A stretch of 64,000 nucleotides of DNA, from assembly GCA_905147135.1 (NCBI GenBank), contig LR990041.1, positions 22,489,712-22,553,711 on the forward strand. Reading direction: 5' to 3'. The notes beneath the pieces were generated by a model. The model saw only the letters and a program-made list of their open reading frames with translations, searched no databases and had not been told where the DNA came from. The position numbers were made by a program, and so were the translations under genes. Of the stretch, positions 21,522 through 32,556 are shown piece after piece; positions within the stretch are counted from its first letter, which is position 1, and every line of letters starts with the position of its first letter. The stretch is from Blastobasis lacticolella. Its lineage: Eukaryota; Arthropoda; Insecta; Lepidoptera; Blastobasidae.

Positions 21522-21910
21522 TTAGATGATCAAAGTAACTTACCTGTAAGTGAACTTCGATCACAATTATATGATGTTGACGCCTCCTCTGTGTTTACTA
21601 TGTAGTCATGATCCATGACGTTCCATCACCACGAATATTTAAAGAAATAACTTTTTCACTGGTATTCCCATTATTACTGGCAACCCTGCATGTGTCATTA
21701 TAGTTTAAAGTGCTACAAAAAATAATAGTTAAAATTAAGCAAGCATTAAAGGGTGGGAGAGAAAAGGATCATTATAAGGGTTGGGTTGTACACAGAGGAG
21801 GCGTCACTTTCATATAATTGTGATCGAAGTTCACTTACAGGTAAGTTACTTTGATCATCTTATTATATTCATTGACGCCTCCTCTGTGTTTACTATGTAG
21901 ATGTTGAAAG
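21522..21910. repeat. DIRS terminal inverted repeat and internal complementary region
   Basis: 21524-21597 (GATGATCAAAGTAACTTACC ... CGCCTCCTCTGTG) is repeated in inverse at 21789-21862. Immediately beyond, 21863-21900 (TTATATTCATTGACGCCTCC...) is the complement of the opposite terminus at about 26466-26506. The internal region therefore spans the joined ends of the element, as in the DIRS circular-junction model. Confidence 0.85.
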
Positions 21911-22003
21911 ATTGGATTAATTTTAAGAATTTATTGTTTTTATAGAATACTATATCACATATTTTCATATTCTAATAAAATTTGTAATAAAAAACATTCA
22001 ATA

Positions 22004-22889
22004 TTAATTATTTCTAAGGCTGTTAAGGATGCTTAGAGGAAAATTTTTCTCCTTTACTAATGGTCTGTTATAAATATTGGCAAAACATCTGGACGATTCA
22101 GTCCACCCTGCAGTCTTTTTGATCTGGTCAATACTAATACCATTCCGATAATCATGTGATGTTGCAGCATGCCTAGTGCTATGTGCACTAAAAATAGATG
22201 TATCGATTCCTGCCTCTGAAAGAATACTTTTTACCCATCTTCCCAATGTTTGAGTAGATGCGGGGGTATGAGGCTTTTTGCTGATAATGAACAATATATC
22301 AGCACTCTTTAAATGCTTTGTCACATTAATGTAATCTTTTAAAGTAGTAGCTGGACAAATAGTAATGTTATCTTTGAAAAAAGGAATTATCAACAGAGGC
22401 TGAGATCGATTGATTCTGGAGGTCTTAATTTGGTCTGGTATTTTAATTTTAATATGATCTTCATTAATGCTAATACAACTTTACCTAATTATTGACATAG
22501 TTTGTAACCTATGAGCTGAGATCAAAGTTAAAAGCGTAATCAATTTTTTCCCTAAAATATCCAAAGTGAGATCAGTATTTGGATATAGATTTGATAAATG
22601 ATCTAAAACTTGACTCGGGTTCCAAGTTTCCTCATACTTTGGCTTGTTTGGCCTCAATTTGTAGATACCCAAAAAAAAAACGTTTCATATCCCTATGGGA
22701 TCCTAAGTCATCATCCATTAGAAGTGACAATGCTGATCTAATAGAGTTAAGTGTCCCATAAGCTGCACCATCTTTAAATTTTCTAGATAAAAAAGTTAGT
22801 ATACCAGGAATTGACCTGAGGTAAGGGTCAACTTTTTTATTATTACAGAATATCCACCGTTGTTTTAAACAAGAATCATACTGTTTCAA
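22004..22889 (-). pseudogene. DIRS tyrosine recombinase
   Basis: Minus-strand fragments follow in order. An N-terminal SAM-like part has GTLNSIRSALSLLMDDD (22632-22889), and the middle has the first catalytic arginine in ISAHRLQTMS (22481-22672). The C-terminal block has AHSTRHAATS (the HxxR-type signature) and the tyrosine in FANIYNRPL (22004-22393). It catalyses strand exchange to insert the circular element. Frames are broken between the blocks and near 22490, so the enzyme is lost. Confidence 0.85.
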
Positions 22890-22946
22890 TGTTTTTTGAT
22901 AATGAATTTAACATTATATCAATACTTTCTTTACATAAACCCTTTC

Positions 22947-23330
22947 TTAAGTAGACTTCGCTGATAGCACTGCGGCAACCAGTGTAAGGTTTCGGTGTAA
23001 AATATGGTGGTTCCTGAAAGGAGAAGATAATAAATTTCTAGATGGTTTGAATTTAACTGTGTGTGATTTTCTAAGAGATTCAAAGGTGGGAAACCAAGCT
23101 TGGGAAGGCCAGAAAGGAACAACCATTATTCCTTCTGCTTTATCAATTTCTATCTTATTTAGGCATTTCAGAATAAGAGAAAATGGTGGGAATGCATAAA
23201 ACTGTAGATCCGTCCAGGATATCGTAAAAGCATCTACAGCAAAACAATTAGGTTGTTTATGCCAAGAAACAAACTGTTTACATTTAGCATTTGCTTTAGT
23301 AGCGAATAAATCAATTTTTGGCCATCCCAA
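22947..23330 (-). pseudogene. DIRS pol segment between RNase H and recombinase
   Basis: It encodes PKIDLFATKANAKCKQFVSW, VDAFTISWTDLQFYAFPPF and VVPFWPSQAWFPTFE, a linker typical of DIRS pol. It is in the same frame as the following fragment but separated from the RNase H block by a stop. Confidence 0.75.
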
Positions 23331-23342
23331 ATTTGATTTTAT

Positions 23343-23810
23343 TTAATTGAAAGCATTATAATTTAGTTGCCATTCTGTTTCTTCATTAATTGTCCTAGAT
23401 TCTTTATCTGCAACGTAATTGTCTTCAGATCTTATATACGATGCAAATATGAAAATATTTCTGGACTCACAAAATTGAAAAATCTCACGAGCCAGATCAT
23501 TCAGGTAAGGGTATTGTATGCCACCCATTCGATTTACATGTGCTATAGCAGTCGTATTATCACACCGTAACAATATTTCACAGTTATTCAAATCCTTTGC
23601 AAAACATTGTAAACCAAACAATATTGCTTTTAATTCTAAATAGTTAATATGGCATTTTTGTTCAACCTTATCCCAAAAACCATGTAGCTTTTCAGGGCCA
23701 CATACAATACCCCAACCTGTAAGATATGCATCTGTGTAGATTTCTAATTTATAAATACCCTCTCTTATTGGATTACTGGAAATCCGTACATGTTCTTCCC
23801 ACCAAATCAA
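23343..23810 (-). pseudogene. DIRS RNase H domain
   Basis: 155 codons with IYTDAYLTGWGIV (first catalytic aspartate), INYLELKAILFGLQ (glutamate), LRCDNTTAIAHVNRMGG (aspartate) and SEDNYVADKESR. All four acidic positions appear present. A stop precedes it on the RT side. Confidence 0.8.
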
Positions 23811-23832
23811 GTCACGCTTCGATCAAGTCGAA

Positions 23833-24840
23833 TCAAGACGAATCATCATCGAGTAGTATCTTTGACTCATAGTCACTATTGCTCTTTTTCAGAGATAAAT
23901 ATTTACAACGTTCTAGTCTTTTAGAGTACATTAGGCCATACGGTATCGCAGGACATATAGATATTAAACTCCCAATTAGTGACGCAAACAATCTAATTGT
24001 AGTATATTTTAATTTAATAAATGACTCTAACTTCTTTGAAATAGAAATACGCTTCTCATCAGGTAATACTAGTCTATATTTATCACAATCTAACACAAAA
24101 CCCAGGAATTTACACTGTTGAGATGGTTGTAAACTACCTTTGGAAAAATTTATGATAAATCCAAGTGCTTCTAAAAGTTTTTGACTGGTTTTAATGTTTC
24201 TTTGACATTCCTCAACAGAATTGCCAATAAACAAAAAATCATCTAAGTAGTTTACAGAACTAAATCCTTGTTCTCTGAGATGAGAGATGATAGGCTTGGG
24301 GCAGACGAAAGTCCAAAGGGTAAAACTTGGAATTCATAAAGTTTTCCTTCAAACATAAATCTGAGATACTTGTGGCTACTTGGATGTATGTTTAAGAAAA
24401 AGTACTTTCAGATCGATGGAGCCTAAATAAGAATTTCTATTAACAAGCTTAATTGCTGTTCTTATATCCTCCAATTTAAAATGATATGTATGTACATATT
24501 TATTAAATGCTTTTAAGTTGAGGATAAACCTAGATGAGCCGTCTGGTTTGGGCACCAGAAAAACTCTCGACAAATACTGACCCCGAACAGGATTGCATAC
24601 TTTAACAGCACCAATTCTCTCAAGCTCCTTGCTAGAGTTATTTATAATTGTTTTTTTTCTGTAAGATTGAAATTTGCATTGTCTGGGAAAGAAGTTTGCT
24701 CAACTTTACATAACAGAGGTATTTTATAACCTAAACGAACCCATTGCAGTACTGTACGGTTCTTGATAACTGAAGTCCATTTGTTGTAAAACATGGTTAA
24801 ACGACCTGCTGTAAATACCTCTACTTCTTCCTGGATGTCG
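23833..24840 (-). pseudogene. DIRS reverse transcriptase
   Basis: The pol frame overlaps the end of gag (AGRLTMFYNKW near 24800). It continues with SRVFLVPKPDGSSRFILNLK (24376-24573), a short stretch containing VNYLDDFLFIGNS (about 24220-24260), and the thumb region CKFLGFVLD (23833-24234). Frameshifts lie near 24640, 24375 and 24300. The active-site YLDD is preserved. Confidence 0.82.
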
Positions 24841-25729
24841 ACTGTTGCATTGGCCGTCTGCCGCGAGCTGGCCTTGAGTTGTCCCATTGAGCTGCAGCTG
24901 GACCTCGAGCTGGTGGAGCTGTTGCTGGCTGATGGTGATATTTCCGCTGAGTTGCTCGCACCTTGTTTGAGTAACCGCCTCGCTGCCCGCCCTGAGGTGG
25001 ATGGTATTGAGCTGACGTGGACGGGCCCCAAGAGTTTAAAGTCCTGGTATTAGAACTAACCGGCCTACGTAGGTCCTTTGAGGATTTCTCCAAATCCTTT
25101 GATTGTTTAATTATTTGATGTATCTGCGCACCAAACAAAGAATCGGTTATTTCTGTGTTTTCTAGAGCCTCTTTTAGGTTTTTATTTAACCCAGGGAGAA
25201 TCACAGCCCTTCTGGTCTGCGATTCCAAATATTGGAGGTCACACAGTAGCCTCATGCTGTTGCTCAGTGTTTCTATATTTTCTTGGTCTTTGTTGACTAT
25301 TAGACTCTTTAATATGTTACTTAAATTAGCCATTATTTGGCCAATTTGGTTTTGTTTATCCAACATTTTTTTCTCCCTCATCTTAGCATTGCTGTTTAAT
25401 GTAGCAGTAATCTCTGGATTTAATTTATGAGCATTTAAATAGCAATTCTTCACTATGGAAATTTTTTCTATACTTTCCTTCTTTGTGTCTGGGTTTAGAC
25501 CCTTCGCCATTATACTATTCCATAATTTTGCTAATTTTGGATTTATTTCTATCACATTTTCTTTAGGAGTGGGTTCACCCACTAATTTCAGAATGTCCTC
25601 CTCCTCTCTGTCATCTTCACTGTCACTACTTATCTGCCTAATCCGTCACCTCTTAGGCGGATTATCATTTTCTGAATCACTTTCTAAATAAATAATTCTC
25701 CTTTTCGAACGTGGAGCTGGAAGAAACAT
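24821..25729 (-). pseudogene. gag: DIRS Gag with one internal stop
   Basis: The likely ATG is at 25729-25727 (MFLPAPRSKRR). A single TGA (plus-strand 25646-25648) interrupts an otherwise open frame after an acidic SDSENDN stretch; the rest is a 253-codon ORF. It has an acidic N terminus, a helical core (LSNSMRLLCDLQYLESQTRR) and a basic GQRGGY/ARG-rich tail like other DIRS Gag proteins. The end overlaps pol in another frame. Confidence 0.75.
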
Positions 25730-25760
25730 TCAACCATGTATTGTACGCTCAAAAAAATAA

Positions 25761-26127
25761 TCTCGTGTACCCGCCCAGTGGCACCGCAAGAATATTGTTT
25801 TGGGTTGTAATTAGAGGAAATAAACCAAGTATGCAGTAAGTCTCGTGTACCCGTCCAGTGGTACCGCGAGCATAATATATTGTATTGGCTTTCATTCTAT
25901 AACCTCAATCAGAGGAAAAAAGAATAATTTCACTCGTGTACCCGCCCGTGGTACCGTAAGTATACAATATGTGTGTTTCATATGGAATCAACACAATAGT
26001 TGGTGAAAATTACGTAGCCGCCATCTTGTTAAAAAGGTAGGCAAAAACATATTTGAGTTTCTTATAAGTCAATTATATAGAAAGAAAAGCTTACTATTTC
26101 TCGTGAACCCGCTCGTGATACCGCAAG
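25761..26127 (-). repeat. Four spaced 28-bp repeats in the DIRS leader
   Basis: CTCGTGTACCCGCCCAGTGG followed by YACCGCAAG occurs at 25762-25790, 25842-25870, 25933-25960 and 26100-26127 with small changes, spaced by about 80, 91 and 167 bp. The sequence between copies is unrelated. Regularly spaced GC-rich blocks in an AT-rich untranslated leader suggest protein binding or RNA structure. Confidence 0.75.
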
Positions 26128-26359
26128 AAATTGAGTTTTACACGATGTTTAATATGGCACGAAACATGGTGAAAAAATACTACCAGGTCACCATTTTGTT
26201 TCTATTTGCTATGACAAGAGATGTATTTTGTAGGAAAAAACCACGTAATGTACCTTCGTCGGAGTCGTCTAAGAAATTCAATAATTCCTTTAATCTTCTT
26301 TTGCTCATTTTTCCTTTCTTAAAAGATTTTTCACAATCAGGAAACAACTCGTAGCTTTG

Positions 26360-26506
26360 ACACGAAAAAACACAATGACACATGCAGGGTTGCCAGTAAT
26401 AATAGGGATACCAGTGAAAAAGTTCTTTCTTTAAATATTCGTGGTGATGGCACGTCATGGAACATGACTACATAGTAAACACAGAGGAGGCGTCAATTAA
26501 TATAAT
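26360..26506 (-). repeat. DIRS terminal inverted repeat, other end
   Basis: TGACTACATAGTAAACACAG and CGTGGTGATGGCACGTCATG are the inverse of sequence at 21573-21720. The left and right terminal repeats match imperfectly, as usual for DIRS. Confidence 0.8.
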
Positions 26507-29500
26507 AGGATCGCAAATCATCGTCATTTTTCTAAGTGTCAAAATACGGTTTATTTACTCAAAGGGGGCGCAAGGCATTTGGACATTAAAAAAATTCGAC
26601 AAGTTGCGATCGTATTTTAAGGTATATTTTTTGTGGCTAAAGGTTGTACTAAGGTCATTAGGAGCAACTTTTACAGTGGTTATTCTTTTTTGTGCTGAAT
26701 AGAAAAAACATCGGGCCCCATTAGCGCCCCCTAGCGGCACCGCAGAGAAAAGTGTCCCATACAAACGGTGTTCCTAGGGGTGTTCTCTATCACATCCTGC
26801 TATCAAAAGTATACGTTATAATAGGATCGTAACTCATCGTCATTTTTCCAAGTGTCAGAATACGGTTGATTTACTCAAAGGGGGCGCAAGGCATTTGGAC
26901 TTAAAAAATTAAGACAAGTTGCGGTCGTATTTTAAGGTATATTTTTTGTGGCTGGAGGTTGCACTAAGGTCATTAGGAGCATCTTTTACAGTAGTCATTC
27001 TTTTTTGTGCTGAATAGAAAAAACATCGGGCTCCTTTAGCGCCCCCTAGCGGCACCGCAGAGAAAAGAAACCCATACAAACGGTGTTCCTGGGGGTGCTT
27101 TATATCACATCCCGGCATTAAAAGTATACATTATAATAGGATCGCAACTCATTGTAATTTTTTTAAGTGTCAAAATACTGTTGATTTACTCAAAGGGGGC
27201 GCAAGGCATTTGGACTTAAAAAATTTCGACAAGTTGCGATCGTATTTTAAGGTATATTTTTTGTGGCTGGAGGTTAAACTAAGGTCATTAGGAGCATCTT
27301 TTACAGTGGTCATTCTTATTTGAGCTGCCTAGAAAAAACGTCGGGCCCCATTAGCGCCACCTAGCGGCGCCGCAGAGAAAAGTGTCTCATACAAACGGTG
27401 TTCTCTATCGCACCCCGCTATCAAAAGTATACGTTGTAATAGGATCGTAACTCATCGTCATTTTTCCAAGTGTCAGAATACGGTTGATTTACTCAAAGGG
27501 GGCATTCGGACTTGTTTTCTCTATCGCACCCCGCCATCAAAAGTATACGTAATAATAGGATCGCAACTCATCGTCATTTTTCTAGGTGTCAAAATACGGT
27601 TGATTTACTCAAAGGGGGCGCAAGGCATTTGGACTTAAAAAATTAAGACAAGTTGCGATCGTATTTTAAGGTATATTTTTTGTGGCTGGAGGTTGTACTA
27701 AGATCACTAGGAGCAACTTTTACAGTGGTCATTCTTTTTTGTGCTGCCTAGAAAAAAAGTCTGGCACCATTAGCGCCCTCTAGCGTCACGGCAAAGAAAA
27801 CTGTCCCATACAAACGGTGTTCCTGAAGGTGCTTTCTATCACATCCCGGCATTAAAAGTATACGTTATATTAGGATCGCAACTCATCGTCATTTTTCCAT
27901 GTGTCAAAATACGGTTGATTTACTCAAAGGGGGCGCAAGGCATTTAGACGTAAAAAAATTTTCGACAAGTTGCGATCGTATTTAAAGGTATTTTTTTTGT
28001 GGCTGGAGGTTGTACTTAGGTCATTAGGAGCATCTTTTACAGTGGTCATTCTTTTTTGAGCTGCCTAGAAAAAACGTCGGGCCCCATTAGCGCCCCCTAG
28101 CGGCACCGCAGAGAAAAGTGTCCTATACAAACGGTGTTCTCTATCACATCCCGCCATCAAAAGTATACGTTATAATAGGATCGCAACTCATTGTCATTTT
28201 TTTAAGTGTCAGAATACGGTTGATTTACTCAAAGGGGGCGCAAGGCATTTGGACTTAAAAAATTTCGACAAGTTGCGATCGTTTTTTGAGGTACCTTTTT
28301 TTGTGGCTTAAGGTTGTACTAAGGTCATTAGGACCAACTTTTACAGTGGTCATTCTTTTTTGTGCTGCCAAGAAAAAAAGTCGGGAACCATTAGCGCCCT
28401 CTAGAGGCACCGCAGAGAAAAGTGTCCCATACAAACGGTGTTCCTGGGGGTGTTCTCTATTACATCCTGTTATCCAAAGTATACGTTATAAAAGGATCGT
28501 AACTCATCGTCATTTTTCCAAGTGTCAGAATACGGTTGATTTACTCAAAGGGGGCGCAAGGCATTTTGACTTGAAAAATTTCAAAAAGTTGCGATCGTAA
28601 TTAAAGGTATATTTTTTGTGGCTGGAGGTTGTACTAAGGTCATTAGGAGCATCTTTTACAGTAATCATTCTTTTTGAGCTGCCTAGAAAAAACGTCGGGC
28701 CCCATTAGCGCCCCCTAGCGGCACCGCAGAGAAAAGTGTCCTATACAAACGGTGTTCTCTGTCACATCCCGCCATCAAAAGTATACGTTATAATAGGATC
28801 GTAACTCATCGTCATTTTTCCAAGTGTCAGAATACGGTTGATTTACTCAAAGGGGGAGCAAGGCATTTGGACTTAAACAATTTCGACAAGTTGCGATCGT
28901 ATTTTAAGGTATATTTTTTGTGGCTGGAGGTTGTATTAAGGTTATTAGGAGCATCTTTTACAGTGGTCATTCTTTTTTGAGCTGCCTAGAAAAAACGTCG
29001 GGCCCCCCTAGCGCCCCCTAGCGGCACCGCAGGAAAAGTGTCCCTTACAAACGGTGTTCTCTATCTCATCCCGCCATCAAAAGTATACGTTATAATAGGA
29101 TCGCAACTCATTGTTATTTTTTTATGTGTCAGAATACGGTTGATTTACTCAAAGGGGGAGCAAGGCATTTGGACTTAAAAAATTTCGACAAGTTGCGATC
29201 GTATTTAAAGGTATATTTTTTGTGGCTGGAGGTTAAACTAAGGTCATTAGGAGCATCTTTTACAGTGGTCATTCTTTTTTGAGCTGCCTAGAAAAAACGT
29301 CAGGCCCCATTAGCGCCCCCTAGCGGCACCGCAGAGAAAAGTGTCTCATACAAACGGTGTTTTCTATCGCACCCCGCCATCAAAAGTATACGTTATAATA
29401 GGATCGTAACTCATCGTCATTTTTCCAAGTGTCAGAATACGGTTGATTTACTCAAAGGGGGCATTCGGACTTGTTTTCTCTATCGCACCCCGCCATCAAA

Positions 29501-30998
29501 AGTATACGTAATAATAGGATCGCAACTCATCGTCATTTTTCTAGGTGTCAAAATACGGTTGATTTACTCAAAGGGGGCGCAAAGCATTTGGACTTAAAAA
29601 ATTTCGACAAGTTGCGATCGTATTAAAGGTATATTTTTTGTGGCTGGAGGTTGTACTAAGGTCATTAGGAGCATCTTTTACAGTGGTCATTCTTTTTTGA
29701 GCTGCCTAGAAAAAACGTCGGGCCCCATTAGCGCCCCCTAGCGGCACCGCAGAGAAAAGTGTCCTATACAAACGGTGTTCTCTGTCACATCCCGCCATCA
29801 AAAGTATACGTTATAATAGGATCGTAACTCATCGTCATTTTTCCAAGTGTCAGAATACGGTTGATTTACTCAAAGGGGGAGCAAGGCATTTGGACTTAAA
29901 CAATTTCGACAAGTTGCGATCGTATTTTAAGGTATATTTTTTGTGGCTGGAGGTTGTATTAAGGTTATTAGGAGCATCTTTTACAGTGGTCATTCTTTTT
30001 TGAGCTGCCTAGAAAAAACGTCGGGCCCCCCTAGCGCCCCCTAGCGGCACCGCAGGAAAAGTGTCCCTTACAAACGGTGTTCTCTATCTCATCCCGCCAT
30101 CAAAAGTATACGTTATAATAGGATCGCAACTCATTGTTATTTTTTTATGTGTCAGAATACGGTTGATTTACTCAAAGGGGGAGCAAGGCATTTGGACTTA
30201 AAAAATTTCGACAAGTTGCGATCGTATTTAAAGGTATATTTTTTGTGGCTGGAGGTTAAACTAAGGTCATTAGGAGCATCTTTTACAGTGGTCATTCTTT
30301 TTTGAGCTGCCTAGAAAAAACGTCAGGCCCCATTAGCGCCCCCTAGCGGCACCGCAGAGAAAAGTGTCTCATACAAACGGTGTTTTCTATCGCACCCCGC
30401 CATCAAAAGTATACGTTATAATAGGATCGTAACTCATCGTCATTTTTCCAAGTGTCAGAATACGGTTGATTTACTCAAAGGGGGCATTCGGACTTGTTTT
30501 CTCTATCGCACCCCGCCATCAAAAGTATACGTAATAATAGGATCGCAACTCATCGTCATTTTTCTAGGTGTCAAAATACGGTTGATTTACTCAAAGGGGG
30601 CGCAAAGCATTTGGACTTAAAAAATTTCGACAAGTTGCGATCGTATTAAAGGTATATTTTTTGTGGCTGGAGGTTGTACTAAGGTCATTAGGAGCATCTT
30701 TTACAGTGGTCATTCTTTTTTGAGCTGCCTAGAAAAAACGTCGGGCCCCATTAGCGCCCCCTAGCGGCACCGCAGAGAAAAGTGTCCTATACAAACGGTG
30801 TTCTCTATCACATCCCGCCATCAAAATTATACGTTATAATAGGATCGCAACTCATTGTAATTATTCTAAGTGTCAAAATACGGTTGATTTACTCAAAGGG
30901 GGCGCAAGGCATTTGGACTTAAAAAAATTCGACAAGTTGCGATCGTATTTAAAGGTACATTTTTTGTGGCTGGAGGTTGTACTAAGGTCATTAGGAGC
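26507..30998 (+). repeat. Satellite array, right part, with a higher-order repeat
   Basis: Monomer starts (AGGATCG) lie at 26507, 26823, 27138, 27441, 27557, 27872, 28177, 28493, 28794, 29097, 29400, 29516, 29818, 30120, 30423, 30539 and 30841; the last is cut at about 30998. Lengths are 301-316 bp except three 116-bp short units (27441, 29400, 30423). The pattern 303/303/116/302 from 28794 is repeated as 302/303/116/302 from 29818 with near-identical sequence, a higher-order unit of about 1024 bp. It is non-coding; translated ORFs here are artefacts. Confidence 0.93.
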
Positions 30999-30999
30999 A

Positions 31000-31340
31000 T
31001 ATATTTATTTATCAACGATATCAAACTATACGAAAAGAGCTGGTATATTGCTGACTGTGCGGTGTTTCCGGCTGGTTGGTGGGCCCACTGAAAACCAGCG
31101 TTGTAGTACACGTCAAGCGACCTTAACATTATGCTGAGAGGGTGCAGTCGCCCTTTAAGCCGCGACACGAACTTTAAACAATGCCACTGGGAATAGATGA
31201 ACTGTAGGTAGGTACATTTATTATTATACTTTTTTCTTTTTCTTGCTCTCCTAACATTATTTTTATTTTCTGTACGCTTTTTTTTTTTTGTTATATTAGG
31301 TATCTTATCGTGTCGTGGTTTTATACGAGACATTTATATC
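31000..31340. repeat. Dispersed repeat remnant after the satellite
   Basis: Contains GGGCCCACTGAAAACCAGCG and TATGCTGAGAGGGTGCAGTC, wording related to the LINE-tail repeats at 3465-3530 and 5720-5780. It ends in TAGGTAGGTACATTTATTAT. The 146-codon minus-strand ORF across it mixes satellite and repeat and is not a gene. Confidence 0.4.
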
Positions 31341-31457
31341 AGTTTCAAACTAAACTCGCGTTCTTTACACATATTATTATATTAGACGGGACTTGGACGT
31401 CGGGAAAACAAATCATAAAGGTACGTCGCGTCTAATATAATAATATGAGACATTTAT
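31327..31457. repeat. Hairpin flanked by a 12-bp direct repeat
   Basis: GAGACATTTATA occurs at about 31327 and 31446. Between them lies ATATTATTATATTAGACG with its exact inverse CGTCTAATATAATAATAT, separated by about 39 bases. This could be a tiny non-autonomous element with target duplication, or a chance repeat. Confidence 0.45.
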
Positions 31458-32160
31458 AGATTAGACAGCATTAAAGGATAAGAACAGGAGCGGCAGGATA
31501 GGGCTCGCTGCAAATTGATTTACTTATCCATATTTTTCCATACTACACTTTCAAATATCCTGTTCATTCAATTCAATAACACTAAATTAAATTAACAAAG
31601 CGATAGCAGATCTATTGCCGATTATGCTCTGAGAATATCTTCGGTTTCCTTTGCATCCATTAAGAAGTTCGGTAATAGCAGAACTATTCTTAACGTATCC
31701 TTCACCAGTACATACCTATTCGGTTCATTCTTACTAGCCGATGGAAACTTTACCTCTACTTGAGCCTGTGCAGGTATTAGGTATAATTATATTCAGGTAA
31801 TAAAGTTACTTTAAACAGAAATCGAACTATTGCGATTGTATAAGTTTAACACTGCATTCCACGCATGCCACACAGAGACAGTAAAGTCATCGTCGCGATT
31901 AAACTTTTTATTCATACATTATCCCTAAACATCCACAAACACACAAACATCTGTCATCGTACCGTCAATAGCTAACATTGTTTAAAACTGCGCTCAGCTT
32001 TTTGATAAAATTTTAGTGTAATAAAGTGTTGTTTGTGAATGAACTGGATAAATATCAATTACATATAACTTGAAGTATCTGTATTAGTGAAAAGAATAAC
32101 TCAAAGTGTTATATAGCTAAAATTATCAAAAACAATAACAACTTAAGTGAATGTGTTCGC
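31458..32160. other. Non-coding, AT-rich
   Basis: No gene or repeat recognised. The 5' boundary of the LINE that follows is not clear and may lie anywhere between about 31850 and 32200. Confidence 0.35.
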
Positions 32161-32556
32161 TATCGAGAAAGTGATATACGGCAACGCATAAGAGACGTCA
32201 TCTGCACGGCGTTTGGGACATTTTTCTCGCGACCGCGCTCACTCAGCGCTGGCAGCCGGCATTGTGCGTAACCAGTAAACAAGACCTGTGCCTTAGGGCG
32301 CGTTTGCAGAGGCCCCGTGTCACGCTACGTTGGACGGCCGGGCTATGCTAAACCCAGCGAGTTGAGTTGACCTCCGTTCGCTTACACTTATATTCGGGTA
32401 TTGGTGTCTCGTTTACTTAGGCGCCGTAACAGACCGTCTGCGAAGTAAATTATCGGCCCTTCTTATTGCTATTTTGCAGCATTTGGGGCAGGTTACTGTC
32501 AGCTAAACCTAATAGAATAATAAATATAATTGTAGTTGCATTGGGATTCCACAGTC

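Larger units (their letters stand above)
21522..26506 (-). mobile_element. DIRS-type tyrosine-recombinase retrotransposon
   Basis: About 5 kb inserted into the satellite at a TTATAAT/AGGATCG monomer junction. Reading the minus strand: 5' end near 26506, leader with four spaced repeats, gag, RT with YLDD, RNase H, a DIRS-specific segment, tyrosine recombinase, then terminal and internal complementary repeats near 21522-21900. DIRS elements integrate a circular DNA with a tyrosine recombinase and lack LTRs and integrase; all these hallmarks are visible. Gag has one stop and pol several frame breaks, so this copy is inactive. Confidence 0.92.

Noticed and set aside
20601..30998. Regular repeats considered as a CRISPR array
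   Set aside because: Units are 303-316 bp with no short repeat/unique spacer alternation, in animal DNA. They are satellite monomers.
30893..31333. 146-codon minus-strand ORF
   Set aside because: It runs across the end of the satellite and an unrelated repeat remnant; no domain, low complexity KKKK/RKRK from A/T runs.
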